A stretch of DNA of 13,730 nt from Brevundimonas vancanneytii (GTDB lineage Bacteria; Pseudomonadota; Alphaproteobacteria; Caulobacterales; Caulobacteraceae). The translations under genes were made by a program, and so were the position numbers. Under the pieces are notes generated by a model. That model ran no database searches and was not told where the DNA came from. It saw only the letters and a list, made by a program, of their open reading frames with translations. The stretch is taken from the NCBI GenBank assembly GCA_945874855.1, contig CAMCIP010000041.1, positions 1-13,730 of the forward strand, read 5' to 3'. Of the stretch, positions 1 to 6,142 are shown piece after piece. Positions within the stretch are counted from its first letter, which is position 1; each line of letters begins with the position of its first letter.

Positions 1-15
1 GTCGCTTAAGTGCCT

Positions 16-32
16 CCTGCAGCGTTTGCAGG
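16..32. repeat. Short inverted repeat at the left edge
   Basis: CCTGCA and TGCAGG form a perfect 6-bp stem around a 5-base loop. It lies in the first 84 bases, where I see no gene, just left of the tRNA-fragment repeat. It could be a recombination arm site or the end of a transcript from an upstream element; nothing here decides between these. Confidence 0.35.
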
Positions 33-84
33 TATGGCGCAGGTCGGAATTTCCGCGTTTCCCGCGTCAAAGCGCGTAACTTAG

Positions 85-251
85 GAAACGCCTCAGCGAC
101 CCCCTCAGGCCAGACTGGGAAGGGGCTGGGTTCGGGTGCCGGACCTCGACAAAATCCGGCCCGAACCCTTTGCCCGCAAGGCTTTCCGGCCGACGCTGGA
201 GTAGCCTTCGTAATGCGGGGGTCGCGTGTTCGAGTCACGCAAGCGGCACCA
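85..251 (+). repeat. Direct repeat copy 1 (att-like, ends in tRNA-Thr 3' end)
   Basis: This 167-base segment aligns without a gap to 11,555-11,721. By hand count there are 21 mismatches, all in the first 128 bases; the last 39 bases (213-251) are identical. The identical part is the 3' end of a tRNA, so the pair looks like attachment-site duplications flanking an integrated island. The diverged 128 bases would be the matching end sequences of two related elements. No integrase frame is evident; one reading frame across the segment is stopped by TAG at 82-84 and at 201-203. Confidence 0.8.
207..251 (+). pseudogene. tRNA-Thr(CGU) 3' fragment
   Basis: The anticodon loop TTCGTAA (207-213) reads CGT. 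It is followed by a 3' anticodon-stem strand, a variable loop, a T-arm with the stem GCGTG/CACGC around TTCGAGT, the acceptor strand AAGCGGC, discriminator A and an encoded CCA. The bases before the loop do not pair with the anticodon stem, and no D-arm or 5' acceptor strand is adjacent, so this is only the 3' half of a threonine tRNA. It is what remains when an element integrates into a tRNA gene and displaces its original 3' end. An intact gene would be expected to the left, outside the window. Confidence 0.75.
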
Positions 252-366
252 CCTTTTCAAAGCCACTCTGGACCGGGTCGGCGGGCGCGCTGGGCGGAAA
301 GCCGCCTTACGGTGGGTTCGCCGTGGGTAGGCGGTGGGGAGGCCCTTGGTCCGGTTCTGACCCAGT

Positions 367-387
367 GCGGACGTTTCGGAGGTCCGC
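367..387 (-). terminator. Possible terminator hairpin after the regulator gene
   Basis: GCGGAC (367-372) and GTCCGC (382-387) form a perfect 6-bp stem with a 9-base loop, at the stop codon of the minus-strand regulator. There is no T-run after it on the minus strand, so it is a weak candidate. Confidence 0.3.
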
Positions 388-815
388 TAACGGCCCGGGC
401 TGCTGATGGGCCAGGTCGACCAGGACATGCGAGCGAAGGCAGCGGCGCCGGTCGATCGTGATGGGTTTGCCGCAACCGTCGTGGCGGCGATCGCGTTTGA
501 AAGTGCGGCCACTGCGTCGGCTGATCCTCCGAACATGGCCTCGATGCACTTGACGCATATCCGTACATTCTCGTCGGCCAGTCGGTAGTGGATCTGCTTG
601 GCCTCCCGGCGGGTCTTGACCACCTCGGCCCTTCTCAGCTCGGCCAGTTGCTGGCTCAGCGCGGGCTGGCCGATACCCGTGGCCTCATCAATCTCGCTGA
701 CGGTGCGCTCGCCGTCGATCAGGCAGGACAGGATCATCAGGCGCTGGGGCTGGGCATAGATCTTCAGCCGCTCAGCGGCGGCGTCGGCGGCCGGGCGGGA
801 GGCATGGAGGGTCAT
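387..815 (-). CDS. ArsR-family repressor, BigR/SqrR-like
   Basis: A 142-residue winged-helix DNA-binding protein of the ArsR/SmtB family. The helix-turn-helix and wing cover about residues 39-79 (VSEIDEATGIGQPALSQQL through IHYRL). Its best match by eye is the BigR/SqrR/YgaV group, which senses persulfide through a cysteine pair and represses sulfide-oxidation operons. Cysteines here are C31, C87 and C90. From memory of BigR/SqrR, the usual first cysteine follows RLMIL directly; here that position is Ser30 with Cys beside it, and the usual second site appears to be Gly, with C-x-x-C earlier in the last helix. The protein is about 30 residues longer than usual, with a low-complexity tail after about residue 100. 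The start ATG overlaps the peroxiredoxin stop (ATGA), so the two are co-translated. Autoregulation through the divergent control region is likely. Family confidence is high; the sensed signal is inferred. Confidence 0.85.
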   Translation of the reverse strand: MTLHASRPAADAAAERLKIYAQPQRLMILSCLIDGERTVSEIDEATGIGQPALSQQLAELRRAEVVKTRREAKQIHYRLADENVRICVKCIEAMFGGSADAVAALSNAIAATTVAANPSRSTGAAAFARMSWSTWPISSPGR

Positions 816-1465
816 CCGGCGTCGCTCCGGGTCTGGTGAAACCAGTGCGGGTCGTCGCCGGCCAGGACCGGGCGCTGGTCCTGCGGCGGCGTCATCAGCA
901 GGTCATCGCCCGGACGCCACCCTTCCGGCGCGAGGACGTCGTCGCGGGACGTTCGCTGAAGCGCCGCCACCATGCGCAGCATCTCATCAACCGACCGGCC
1001 GACGTTGAGCGGATACCAGGTCATCGCGCGGATCACGCCGTCCGGATCGATGAAATAGGTCACGCGCACCGCCGAGGAATCGGCGGCGTCCGGCTCGATC
1101 ATCCCATAGGCGCGGCCGACCACCATCGACGGGTCCTCGACGATCGGGAAGGGGATGGTCACGCCGAACCTGTCGCGGATCGCCCGGACCCAGGCCAGGT
1201 GCGAATAGAGGCTGTCCACGGAAAGGCCCAGCAGCCCGCAGTCCAGCGCGGCAAAGGCCTCGGCCGCCCGGGCGATGGCCACGAACTCGCTGGTGCAGAC
1301 CGGGGTGAAGTCCGCCGGGTGCGAGAAGAACACCAGCCACTTGCCGCGATAGTCTCCCAGGCGAACCTGTCCAAGCGTCGTGCGGGCCTGAAAGTCCGGC
1401 GCGACGTCGCCAATCCGCAACAGGCGCGCGACCGGGGGGCGGGCAGGAGGGTTTGCGTCGATCAT
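812..1465 (-). CDS. 1-Cys peroxiredoxin (Prx6 type)
   Basis: 217 residues, reducing peroxides through the peroxidatic Cys57 in DFTPVCTSEF; the Prx6-type long C-terminal domain follows (GRSVDEMLRMVAALQ, then WRPGDDLLMTPP). There is no obvious C-terminal resolving cysteine. An in-frame ATG exists 16 codons upstream (1511-1513), but it runs into the AT-rich operator/promoter region, so the ATG at 1463-1465 is preferred although its ribosome site (GAG about 8 bases upstream) is weak. The stop overlaps the start of the ArsR-family regulator. By eye about half of its aligned residues match the peroxiredoxin at 3536-4189, so the cluster holds two paralogues on opposite strands. In this setting it may reduce persulfides or peroxides formed during sulfide oxidation; that role is inferred. 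Confidence 0.9.
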   Translation of the reverse strand: MIDANPPARPPVARLLRIGDVAPDFQARTTLGQVRLGDYRGKWLVFFSHPADFTPVCTSEFVAIARAAEAFAALDCGLLGLSVDSLYSHLAWVRAIRDRFGVTIPFPIVEDPSMVVGRAYGMIEPDAADSSAVRVTYFIDPDGVIRAMTWYPLNVGRSVDEMLRMVAALQRTSRDDVLAPEGWRPGDDLLMTPPQDQRPVLAGDDPHWFHQTRSDAG

Positions 1466-1491
1466 CTGCGCTCGTTCGCATCTCGGGAGGG

Positions 1492-1520
1492 TTGACGCAA
1501 ACCAGATACACAATTACATA
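1492..1520 (+). promoter_or_regulatory. Sigma-70-like promoter of the sulfide operon
   Basis: TTGACG (1492-1497) is separated by exactly 17 bases from TACATA (1515-1520), a plausible -35/-10 pair reading rightward towards the dioxygenase operon. The -10 lies inside the AT-rich dyad, the usual geometry for repression by an ArsR-family protein. No start site has been shown. Confidence 0.5.
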
Positions 1521-1530
1521 CATATTGTAA
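1510..1530. promoter_or_regulatory. AT-rich dyad, candidate operator of the ArsR-family regulator
   Basis: TTACATACATATTGTAA (1514-1530) has 5-bp arms TTACA/TGTAA around 7 bases. An overlapping dyad pairs ACAAT (1510-1514) with ATTGT (1524-1528) around 9 bases. It is the most A/T-rich patch in a very G/C-rich region, sits between the divergent peroxiredoxin-regulator and dioxygenase operons, and overlaps the rightward -10. BigR-type proteins are known to bind AT-rich palindromes over promoters; assigning this site to the local regulator is inference. Confidence 0.5.
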
Positions 1531-1615
1531 CCATGAAATTGGATTGATGCCCTCGTGACCTCCTCCTCCTTCAGCCTCCCCGTTCGGGCATCCGGCGCAG
1601 GACGCCGACGCGCCG

Positions 1616-1629
1616 TTGATCTGCGTCAA
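1616..1629. promoter_or_regulatory. FNR/FixK-type box
   Basis: TTGATCTGCGTCAA matches the FNR/FixK/Anr consensus TTGAT-N4-ATCAA at all but one of the ten defined positions (G for A). It lies inside a longer perfect inverted repeat, CGTTGA/TCAACG (1614-1631). It is upstream of the operon that encodes the cytochrome bd oxidase. With activation at about -41.5 the transcript would start near 1664, just before the ribosome sites at 1671-1675 and 1715-1718. I see no strong -10 there, so the exact start is uncertain. Confidence 0.55.
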
Positions 1630-1724
1630 CGACCGGCCTCGCGCGCGGGTGTCTGCTTGTCCTGCCGCGTGGAGGCGCACCGTCCGTGAATGCCCCTTCA
1701 TTCCCTGCCAAACCGGAGTCCCCC

Positions 1725-2651
1725 ATGACCGATGCCCACCTGGAAACGGCGACGACGATCATCGATCAGGCCCGGAGCGGCGCCGGCCAGGCTCCGGTCG
1801 TCAAGAGCTTCTTCGACGAGCCGACCAACACCGTCAGCCATGTCGTCCACGATCCGGCGACCCGCGAGGCCGCGGTGATCGACAGCGTGCTGGACTATGA
1901 CGCGGCGGCGGGGCGGACTTCCTTCGCCTCGGCCGATGCCATCATCGCCCATGTGAAGGCTGAGGGCCTGACGGTCACCTGGCTTCTGGAAACCCATGCC
2001 CACGCCGATCATCTGTCGGCGGCGCCCTATCTGAAGGCGCATCTGGGGGGTCAACTCGCGATCGGTCGGGAGATCATCCACGTCCAGAACGTCTTCGGAA
2101 AGATCTTCAACGAAGGGACCGAATTCGCCCGCGACGGGTCGGAGTTCGATCGGCTGTTCGAGGACGGCGACGTTTTCCGGATCGGCGGGATCGAGGCGAT
2201 GGCCCTGCACGTTCCCGGCCATACACCGGCGGATCTGGCCTATGTGATCGGCGACGCCGTCTTCACCGGCGACACCCTGTTCATGCCGGACTATGGGACG
2301 GCCCGGGCGGACTTCCCGGGCGGGGATTCGCGGCAACTCTACCGTTCGATCAGGCGCCTGATGTCGTTGCCGGACCAGACCCGGCTGTTCCTCTGTCACG
2401 ACTACAAGGCCCCTGGACGCGACACCTACGCCTGGGAGACCACCGTCGGGGCCCAGCGCGCGGGCAACGTCCATGTGCATGAAGGCGTCGGCGAGGAGGC
2501 GTTCGTCGCCATGCGCAACGCACGCGACGCCACCCTGTCCGTGCCCAAGCTGATCCTGCCCTCGATCCAGGTGAACATCCGCGGCGGGCATCTGCCGGAA
2601 CCGGAGTCGAACGGCACCCGCTACCTCAAGATCCCCCTGGACGTCCTGTGA
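1725..2651 (+). CDS. Persulfide dioxygenase, ETHE1-like metallo-beta-lactamase fold
   Basis: 308 residues. ETHE1-family enzymes oxidise glutathione persulfide with O2 to sulfite using one Fe(II). The fold motif THAHADH places His91, His93, Asp95 and His96; His166 (PGHTPADL), Asp183 (TGDTLF) and His225 (CHDYK) complete it. His91, His166 and Asp183 correspond to the iron ligands of human ETHE1. It resembles the C-terminal domain of the Blh proteins of BigR operons but lacks their N-terminal DUF442 domain, which is found here on the SQR. The start chosen is the ATG with GGAG 6 bases upstream; a GTG at 1686 with GGAGG 10 bases upstream would add 13 residues and is a real alternative. It is the first gene of the rightward operon, and its stop overlaps the next start (TGATG). 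Confidence 0.88.
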   Translation: MTDAHLETATTIIDQARSGAGQAPVVKSFFDEPTNTVSHVVHDPATREAAVIDSVLDYDAAAGRTSFASADAIIAHVKAEGLTVTWLLETHAHADHLSAAPYLKAHLGGQLAIGREIIHVQNVFGKIFNEGTEFARDGSEFDRLFEDGDVFRIGGIEAMALHVPGHTPADLAYVIGDAVFTGDTLFMPDYGTARADFPGGDSRQLYRSIRRLMSLPDQTRLFLCHDYKAPGRDTYAWETTVGAQRAGNVHVHEGVGEEAFVAMRNARDATLSVPKLILPSIQVNIRGGHLPEPESNGTRYLKIPLDVL

Positions 2652-3094
2652 TGGGGGGCCTGTTCGCCAACGCCATGCCGCTCCCGGGCCTGATCGGCGG
2701 CCTGATGATCGGCACGGCCTCAGCCATCATGCTGTTGGGGCTCGGCCGGATCGCCGGGGTCAGCGGTCTGGCGGCCCGGGCTGTCGGCATCACCACCGAC
2801 GGCGCCCCCCGTCCGCTGTCGATCGCCTTCGTCATCGGCCTGCCGGTCGGCGCCGGCCTCGTCGGCCTGCTGGTCGGGCCGGTAGAGGCGCGGTTCGAGC
2901 AGGGCGTCCTCGCCCTGGTCCTCGGCGGCCTGCTGGTCGGATTCGGCACCCGGCTGGGCAGTGGCTGCACAAGCGGGCACGGCGTCTGCGGCATGTCGCG
3001 ACTGTCGGCAAGGTCGCTTGTGGCGACGGCCACCTTCATGCTGACGGGCATCGCGACCGTCGCGGCCATGAACGCCATGGGGATGGGCCAATGA
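2651..3094 (+). CDS. YeeE/YedE-family sulfur transporter, first half
   Basis: A 147-residue, very hydrophobic inner-membrane protein with about four transmembrane segments (DUF395/Sulf_transp type). The signature GSGCTSGHGVCG carries Cys106 and Cys113; in YeeE/TsuA proteins conserved cysteines relay thiosulfate or other sulfane sulfur through the membrane. Full-length YeeE proteins are about twice this size; here the two halves are separate genes, as in the PmpA/PmpB pairs of BigR operons. The start overlaps the dioxygenase stop (TGATG); a GTG one codon earlier is possible. The stop overlaps the next ATG by four bases, which suggests equimolar production with the partner. The cargo and the direction of transport are not known from sequence. 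Confidence 0.85.
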   Translation: MGGLFANAMPLPGLIGGLMIGTASAIMLLGLGRIAGVSGLAARAVGITTDGAPRPLSIAFVIGLPVGAGLVGLLVGPVEARFEQGVLALVLGGLLVGFGTRLGSGCTSGHGVCGMSRLSARSLVATATFMLTGIATVAAMNAMGMGQ

Positions 3095-3543
3095 TACGCC
3101 CCCTCGCCTTCGCCCTGGTCGCGGGTGCCCTGTTCGGTGCCGGCCTGGCCGTGTCCGGCATGGCCGATCCGCAGCGGGTCCGCGGCTTCCTCGACCTGTT
3201 CGGCGCCTGGGACCCGACGCTCGCCTTCGTCATGGGGGGTGCCCTGATCCCCATGGCCATCGCCTGGCGTCTCCAGAAGCGCATGCCCTCACCGATGGCT
3301 GCCGAGCGGTTCACCCTGCCCACCGCCCGTGACCTCGAGCCCCGCCTGGTCGGCGGAGCCGCCCTGTTCGGGATCGGCTGGGGCGTCGCCGGACTCTGCC
3401 CCGGCCCCGCCCTCGCCGATCTCGCCATCGCCCCGGCCCCGGCCGCGATCTTCGTCGCGGCCATGCTGGGCGGAATGATCCTGCACCGTTTGCTGCCCGC
3501 CGCCCCGACGAGGCAGCCCAAACTGGAGACATCCAATGTCTGA
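3091..3543 (+). CDS. YeeE/YedE-family sulfur transporter, second half (DUF6691-like)
   Basis: A 150-residue membrane protein with about four transmembrane segments. It has the motif GVAGLCPGPALADLA with Cys103, typical of the second half of split YeeE/YedE transporters (DUF6691 group). It overlaps the first half by ATGA and the following peroxiredoxin gene by 8 bases. The two halves probably form one channel-like unit for sulfane sulfur or thiosulfate across the inner membrane; this is inferred from the family. Confidence 0.83.
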   Translation: MIRPLAFALVAGALFGAGLAVSGMADPQRVRGFLDLFGAWDPTLAFVMGGALIPMAIAWRLQKRMPSPMAAERFTLPTARDLEPRLVGGAALFGIGWGVAGLCPGPALADLAIAPAPAAIFVAAMLGGMILHRLLPAAPTRQPKLETSNV

Positions 3544-4189
3544 GACCCACACGACTGTCGGCCTGCCGCGCCTGAATGCGCCCGCGCCGAACTTCTCGGC
3601 GAAGACCACCCATGGCGACCGGTCGCTGGCCGACTACAGGGGCCAGTGGCTGGTGTTGTTCTCGCGCCCGTCCGACTTCACCCCGGTCTGCACCACCGAA
3701 TTCATCGGCTTCGCCGCCGTCGCGGCCGAGTTGAAGGCGAAGAACTGCGAACTGCTGGGCCTGTCGATTGACAGCATCTTCTCCCACATCGCCTGGACCC
3801 GGAACATCGCCGAGAAGTTCGGCGTCGAGATCCCCTTCCCCATCATCGAAGACCTGAAAATGGAAGTGGCCCGTGCCTACGGCATGATCCACGAGGGGGC
3901 CAGCGACACCTCGGCGGTGCGCGCCACCTTCGTGATCGACCCTGAAGGCATCCTGCGCGCCATGCTCTACTATCCGATGAGCAACGGCCGCTCGATCCCC
4001 GAGATCGTCCGCCTGGTCACCGCCATGCAGACCAGCGACGCCAATGGCGTGGCCACCCCCGCCGGCGGGCAGCCGGGCGACGACGCCATCGTCTCTCCGC
4101 CGAAGACGGTGGACGCCGCCAACGCCCGCGAGGGCGAGGGCTTCAAATACACCGACTGGTATTTCTCGACCCGCCCGATCGCCGCCTGA
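3536..4189 (+). CDS. 1-Cys peroxiredoxin (Prx6 type), second copy
   Basis: 217 residues with peroxidatic Cys52 in DFTPVCTTEF and the Prx6-type C-terminal region (NGRSIPEIVRLVTAMQ, then QPGDDAIVSPP). The only other cysteine seen is Cys71 (AKNCELLG), not a standard resolving position. A good ribosome site, GGAG at 3525-3528, is 7 bases before the ATG. It overlaps the preceding transporter gene by 8 bases. It is the paralogue of the minus-strand peroxiredoxin at 812-1465 and has the same length. Known activity is peroxide reduction; detoxifying persulfides or peroxide made at the SQR and bd oxidase is an inference from context. Confidence 0.92.
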   Translation: MSETHTTVGLPRLNAPAPNFSAKTTHGDRSLADYRGQWLVLFSRPSDFTPVCTTEFIGFAAVAAELKAKNCELLGLSIDSIFSHIAWTRNIAEKFGVEIPFPIIEDLKMEVARAYGMIHEGASDTSAVRATFVIDPEGILRAMLYYPMSNGRSIPEIVRLVTAMQTSDANGVATPAGGQPGDDAIVSPPKTVDAANAREGEGFKYTDWYFSTRPIAA

Positions 4190-4253
4190 CACCCCTGACC
4201 CGGCGCGGTCGCATTGGCCGCGCCGGTACCCTCCCATCGAAAGGACACTCGCC

Positions 4254-4457
4254 ATGAAAAACATGGGAACGCTCGACCGGGTCATCCGGCTCGTCGCCGT
4301 CGCCGCCGTGATTGCGGCCTGGGGGCTCGGCCTGATCACCGGCACGCTTGCCCTGGTGCTCGGCGGCGTCGCCCTCGTCTTCCTGCTGACCAGCCTGACC
4401 GCGACCTGCCCGGCCTATATGCCATTCGGCCTGTCCACCCGCCGCAAGGCCCGCTGA
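4254..4457 (+). CDS. Small YgaP-like membrane protein (DUF2892)
   Basis: 67 residues: a short N-terminus (MKNMGTLDRVIRL), two hydrophobic segments (about residues 11-26 and 29-45) and the ending TATCPAYMPFGLSTRRKAR. The Cys-Pro-x-Tyr followed by Phe-Gly-x-Ser is the DUF2892 signature seen in the membrane part of YgaP, a membrane rhodanese. AGGA (4242-4245) is 8 bases before the ATG, which fixes this start even though the frame stays open upstream. It stands alone here without a rhodanese domain and may anchor or serve the DUF442 domain encoded by the next gene. Its function is not established. Confidence 0.85.
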   Translation: MKNMGTLDRVIRLVAVAAVIAAWGLGLITGTLALVLGGVALVFLLTSLTATCPAYMPFGLSTRRKAR

Positions 4458-4482
4458 GTCTCCCCGTTCAAGGACGATCCCC

Positions 4483-6141
4483 ATGCCGTTCAAGGTCCTG
4501 ACCCCCTCGCTTTCGGTCTCCCCCCAGCTGACCGAGGCGGACGTCGCCCAGGCGGCGCGCGACGGCTTTCGCGCGATCATCGACAACCGGCCGGACGGCG
4601 AGGAGCCGGGGCAGCCGACGGCGGCGGAGATGAAGGCGCTGGCCGCCGCCCAAGGTCTGGGCTTCGCCCATGTGCCGACTGTCGGCGGCAAGATCACCGA
4701 CGAGGACGTCGCCCTGATGGCGCACGCCCTGGCCGACCTCGAGGGGCCCGTGCTCGCCTACTGCCGCACCGGGACGCGTTCGACGACCCTGTGGGCCCTG
4801 ACGCGGGCGGGGACGGAGCCGGCGGATACCCTGATCGCGACGGCCGCCGGTGCGGGCTATGACCTCACCGGGCTGCGCCCCCGGCTCGAGACCCGGATGA
4901 CCGCGCCGACCGGCGCGCGGCCGGAACGGGCCGACGTGGTCATCGTCGGCGGCGGATCGGCCGGCCTCGCCACAGCCGCCTCCCTGCTGGAGCGCGACCG
5001 CGACCTCGACGTGGTGGTGATCGAGCCGCGCGACACCCACGACTACCAGCCGGGCTGGACCATGGTGGGCGGCGGCGTCTTTGATGTGAAGGACACCCGC
5101 CGGGCCGAGGCCACGGTCATCCCGGCCGGGGCGCGCTGGATCCGGGCCGCCGTCGCCGCCTTCATGCCGGACCGGGACGAGGTCGTCCTCGAGGACGGGA
5201 GCACGGTCGGCTACCGCGCCCTGGTCGTGGCCCCCGGCAACACCCTGGACTGGGCCGCGATCGACGGCCTGCCAGAGACGCTCGGCCAGAACGGCGTCAC
5301 CTCCAACTACCGCTACGAGACCGCCCCCTACACCTGGGAGCTTGTGCAGAAGCTCAGGGGCGGGACTGCCCTGTTCACCCAGCCGCCCATGCCCATCAAA
5401 TGCGCCGGCGCGCCCCAGAAGGCCATGTACCTGTCCTGCGACCACTGGCTTCGGACCGGCGTGCTCAAGGACATCGACGTCCGGTTCCACAACGCGGGCG
5501 CGGTCCTGTTCGGGGTCAAGGAGTTCGTGCCGCCGCTGATGGACTACGTCGGCCGCTACGGCATCGACCTGCAGTTCGAATCCACCCTGATCGCCGTCGA
5601 CGGCCCCGGCCGAACCGCCACCTTCCGGGAGACCGCCGGCGAGGTGACCCGGGCCTTCGACATGATCCATGTCACACCGCCGCAGAAGGCGCCGCCCTTT
5701 GTGGCGCGCAGCCCGCTGGCCAATGAGGCCGGCTATGTCGACGTCGATCCGGCCAGCCTGCAGCACGTCCGCCACGCCAACGTCTTCGGCCTCGGCGATG
5801 GCGGGTCGACCCCCAATGCCAAGACCATGGCGGCCGCGCGCAAACAGGCGCCGGTCGTGGCCGAGAACCTGCTGTCGGTGCTGGCCGGCAAGCCGCCCAC
5901 TGCCGTCTACGACGGCTATGGCTCCTGTCCGCTGACGGTCGAACGCGGCAAGATCCTGCTCGCCGAATTCGGCTATGGCGGCAAGCTGTTGCCCAGCTTC
6001 CCCAGCTGGATCATCGAAGGGACCAAGCCCCAGCGCCTGTCCTGGCTGCTGAAGTCCGAAGCCCTGCCGTGGATCTACTGGAACTGCATGCTCAAGGGCC
6101 ATGAGTGGATGGCCCACCCCGGGCAGCGCGACGCCGCCTGA
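4483..6141 (+). CDS. sqr: DUF442 sulfurtransferase-like domain fused to type II sulfide:quinone oxidoreductase
   Basis: 552 residues in two parts. Residues about 1-135 are a DUF442 (Blh N-terminal/PTP-like) domain whose loop CRTGTRS (Cys94 to Ser100) resembles rhodanese active-site loops. Residues about 149-552 are a flavoprotein oxidising H2S to sulfane sulfur and reducing quinone. They show an FAD motif GGGSAG (156-161), the IKCAGAPQKAMYLS segment with Cys307, HVTPP, GLGDGGSTPNAKT and YGSCPLT with Cys482. The two redox cysteines and these blocks match mitochondrial-type (type II) SQR. In BigR operons of plant-associated bacteria DUF442 is fused to the dioxygenase; here it is on the SQR, so persulfide could pass directly from flavoenzyme to transferase. 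AGGA (4471-4474) is 8 bases before the ATG. The SulP gene starts one base after the stop. Confidence 0.92.
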   Translation: MPFKVLTPSLSVSPQLTEADVAQAARDGFRAIIDNRPDGEEPGQPTAAEMKALAAAQGLGFAHVPTVGGKITDEDVALMAHALADLEGPVLAYCRTGTRSTTLWALTRAGTEPADTLIATAAGAGYDLTGLRPRLETRMTAPTGARPERADVVIVGGGSAGLATAASLLERDRDLDVVVIEPRDTHDYQPGWTMVGGGVFDVKDTRRAEATVIPAGARWIRAAVAAFMPDRDEVVLEDGSTVGYRALVVAPGNTLDWAAIDGLPETLGQNGVTSNYRYETAPYTWELVQKLRGGTALFTQPPMPIKCAGAPQKAMYLSCDHWLRTGVLKDIDVRFHNAGAVLFGVKEFVPPLMDYVGRYGIDLQFESTLIAVDGPGRTATFRETAGEVTRAFDMIHVTPPQKAPPFVARSPLANEAGYVDVDPASLQHVRHANVFGLGDGGSTPNAKTMAAARKQAPVVAENLLSVLAGKPPTAVYDGYGSCPLTVERGKILLAEFGYGGKLLPSFPSWIIEGTKPQRLSWLLKSEALPWIYWNCMLKGHEWMAHPGQRDAA

Positions 6142-6142
6142 C

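Noticed and set aside
1..247. GTCGCTT at 1-7 could pair with the acceptor strand AAGCGGC at 241-247, suggesting a split or intron-bearing tRNA-Thr.
   Set aside because: The bases after position 7 do not resemble a D-arm, the gap is far too long, and the anticodon stem has no partner. A 7-base match is likely chance.
170..568. Small open frames over the left repeat and the space before the regulator.
   Set aside because: They read through the tRNA fragment or lie antisense to the regulator and show no conserved motif or ribosome site.
1686..1724. GTG at 1686 as the start of the dioxygenase.
   Set aside because: GGAGG lies 10 bases upstream, so it is possible, but the ATG at 1725 has a better spaced GGAG and the extra 13 residues match nothing known in the family. 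Kept only as an alternative.
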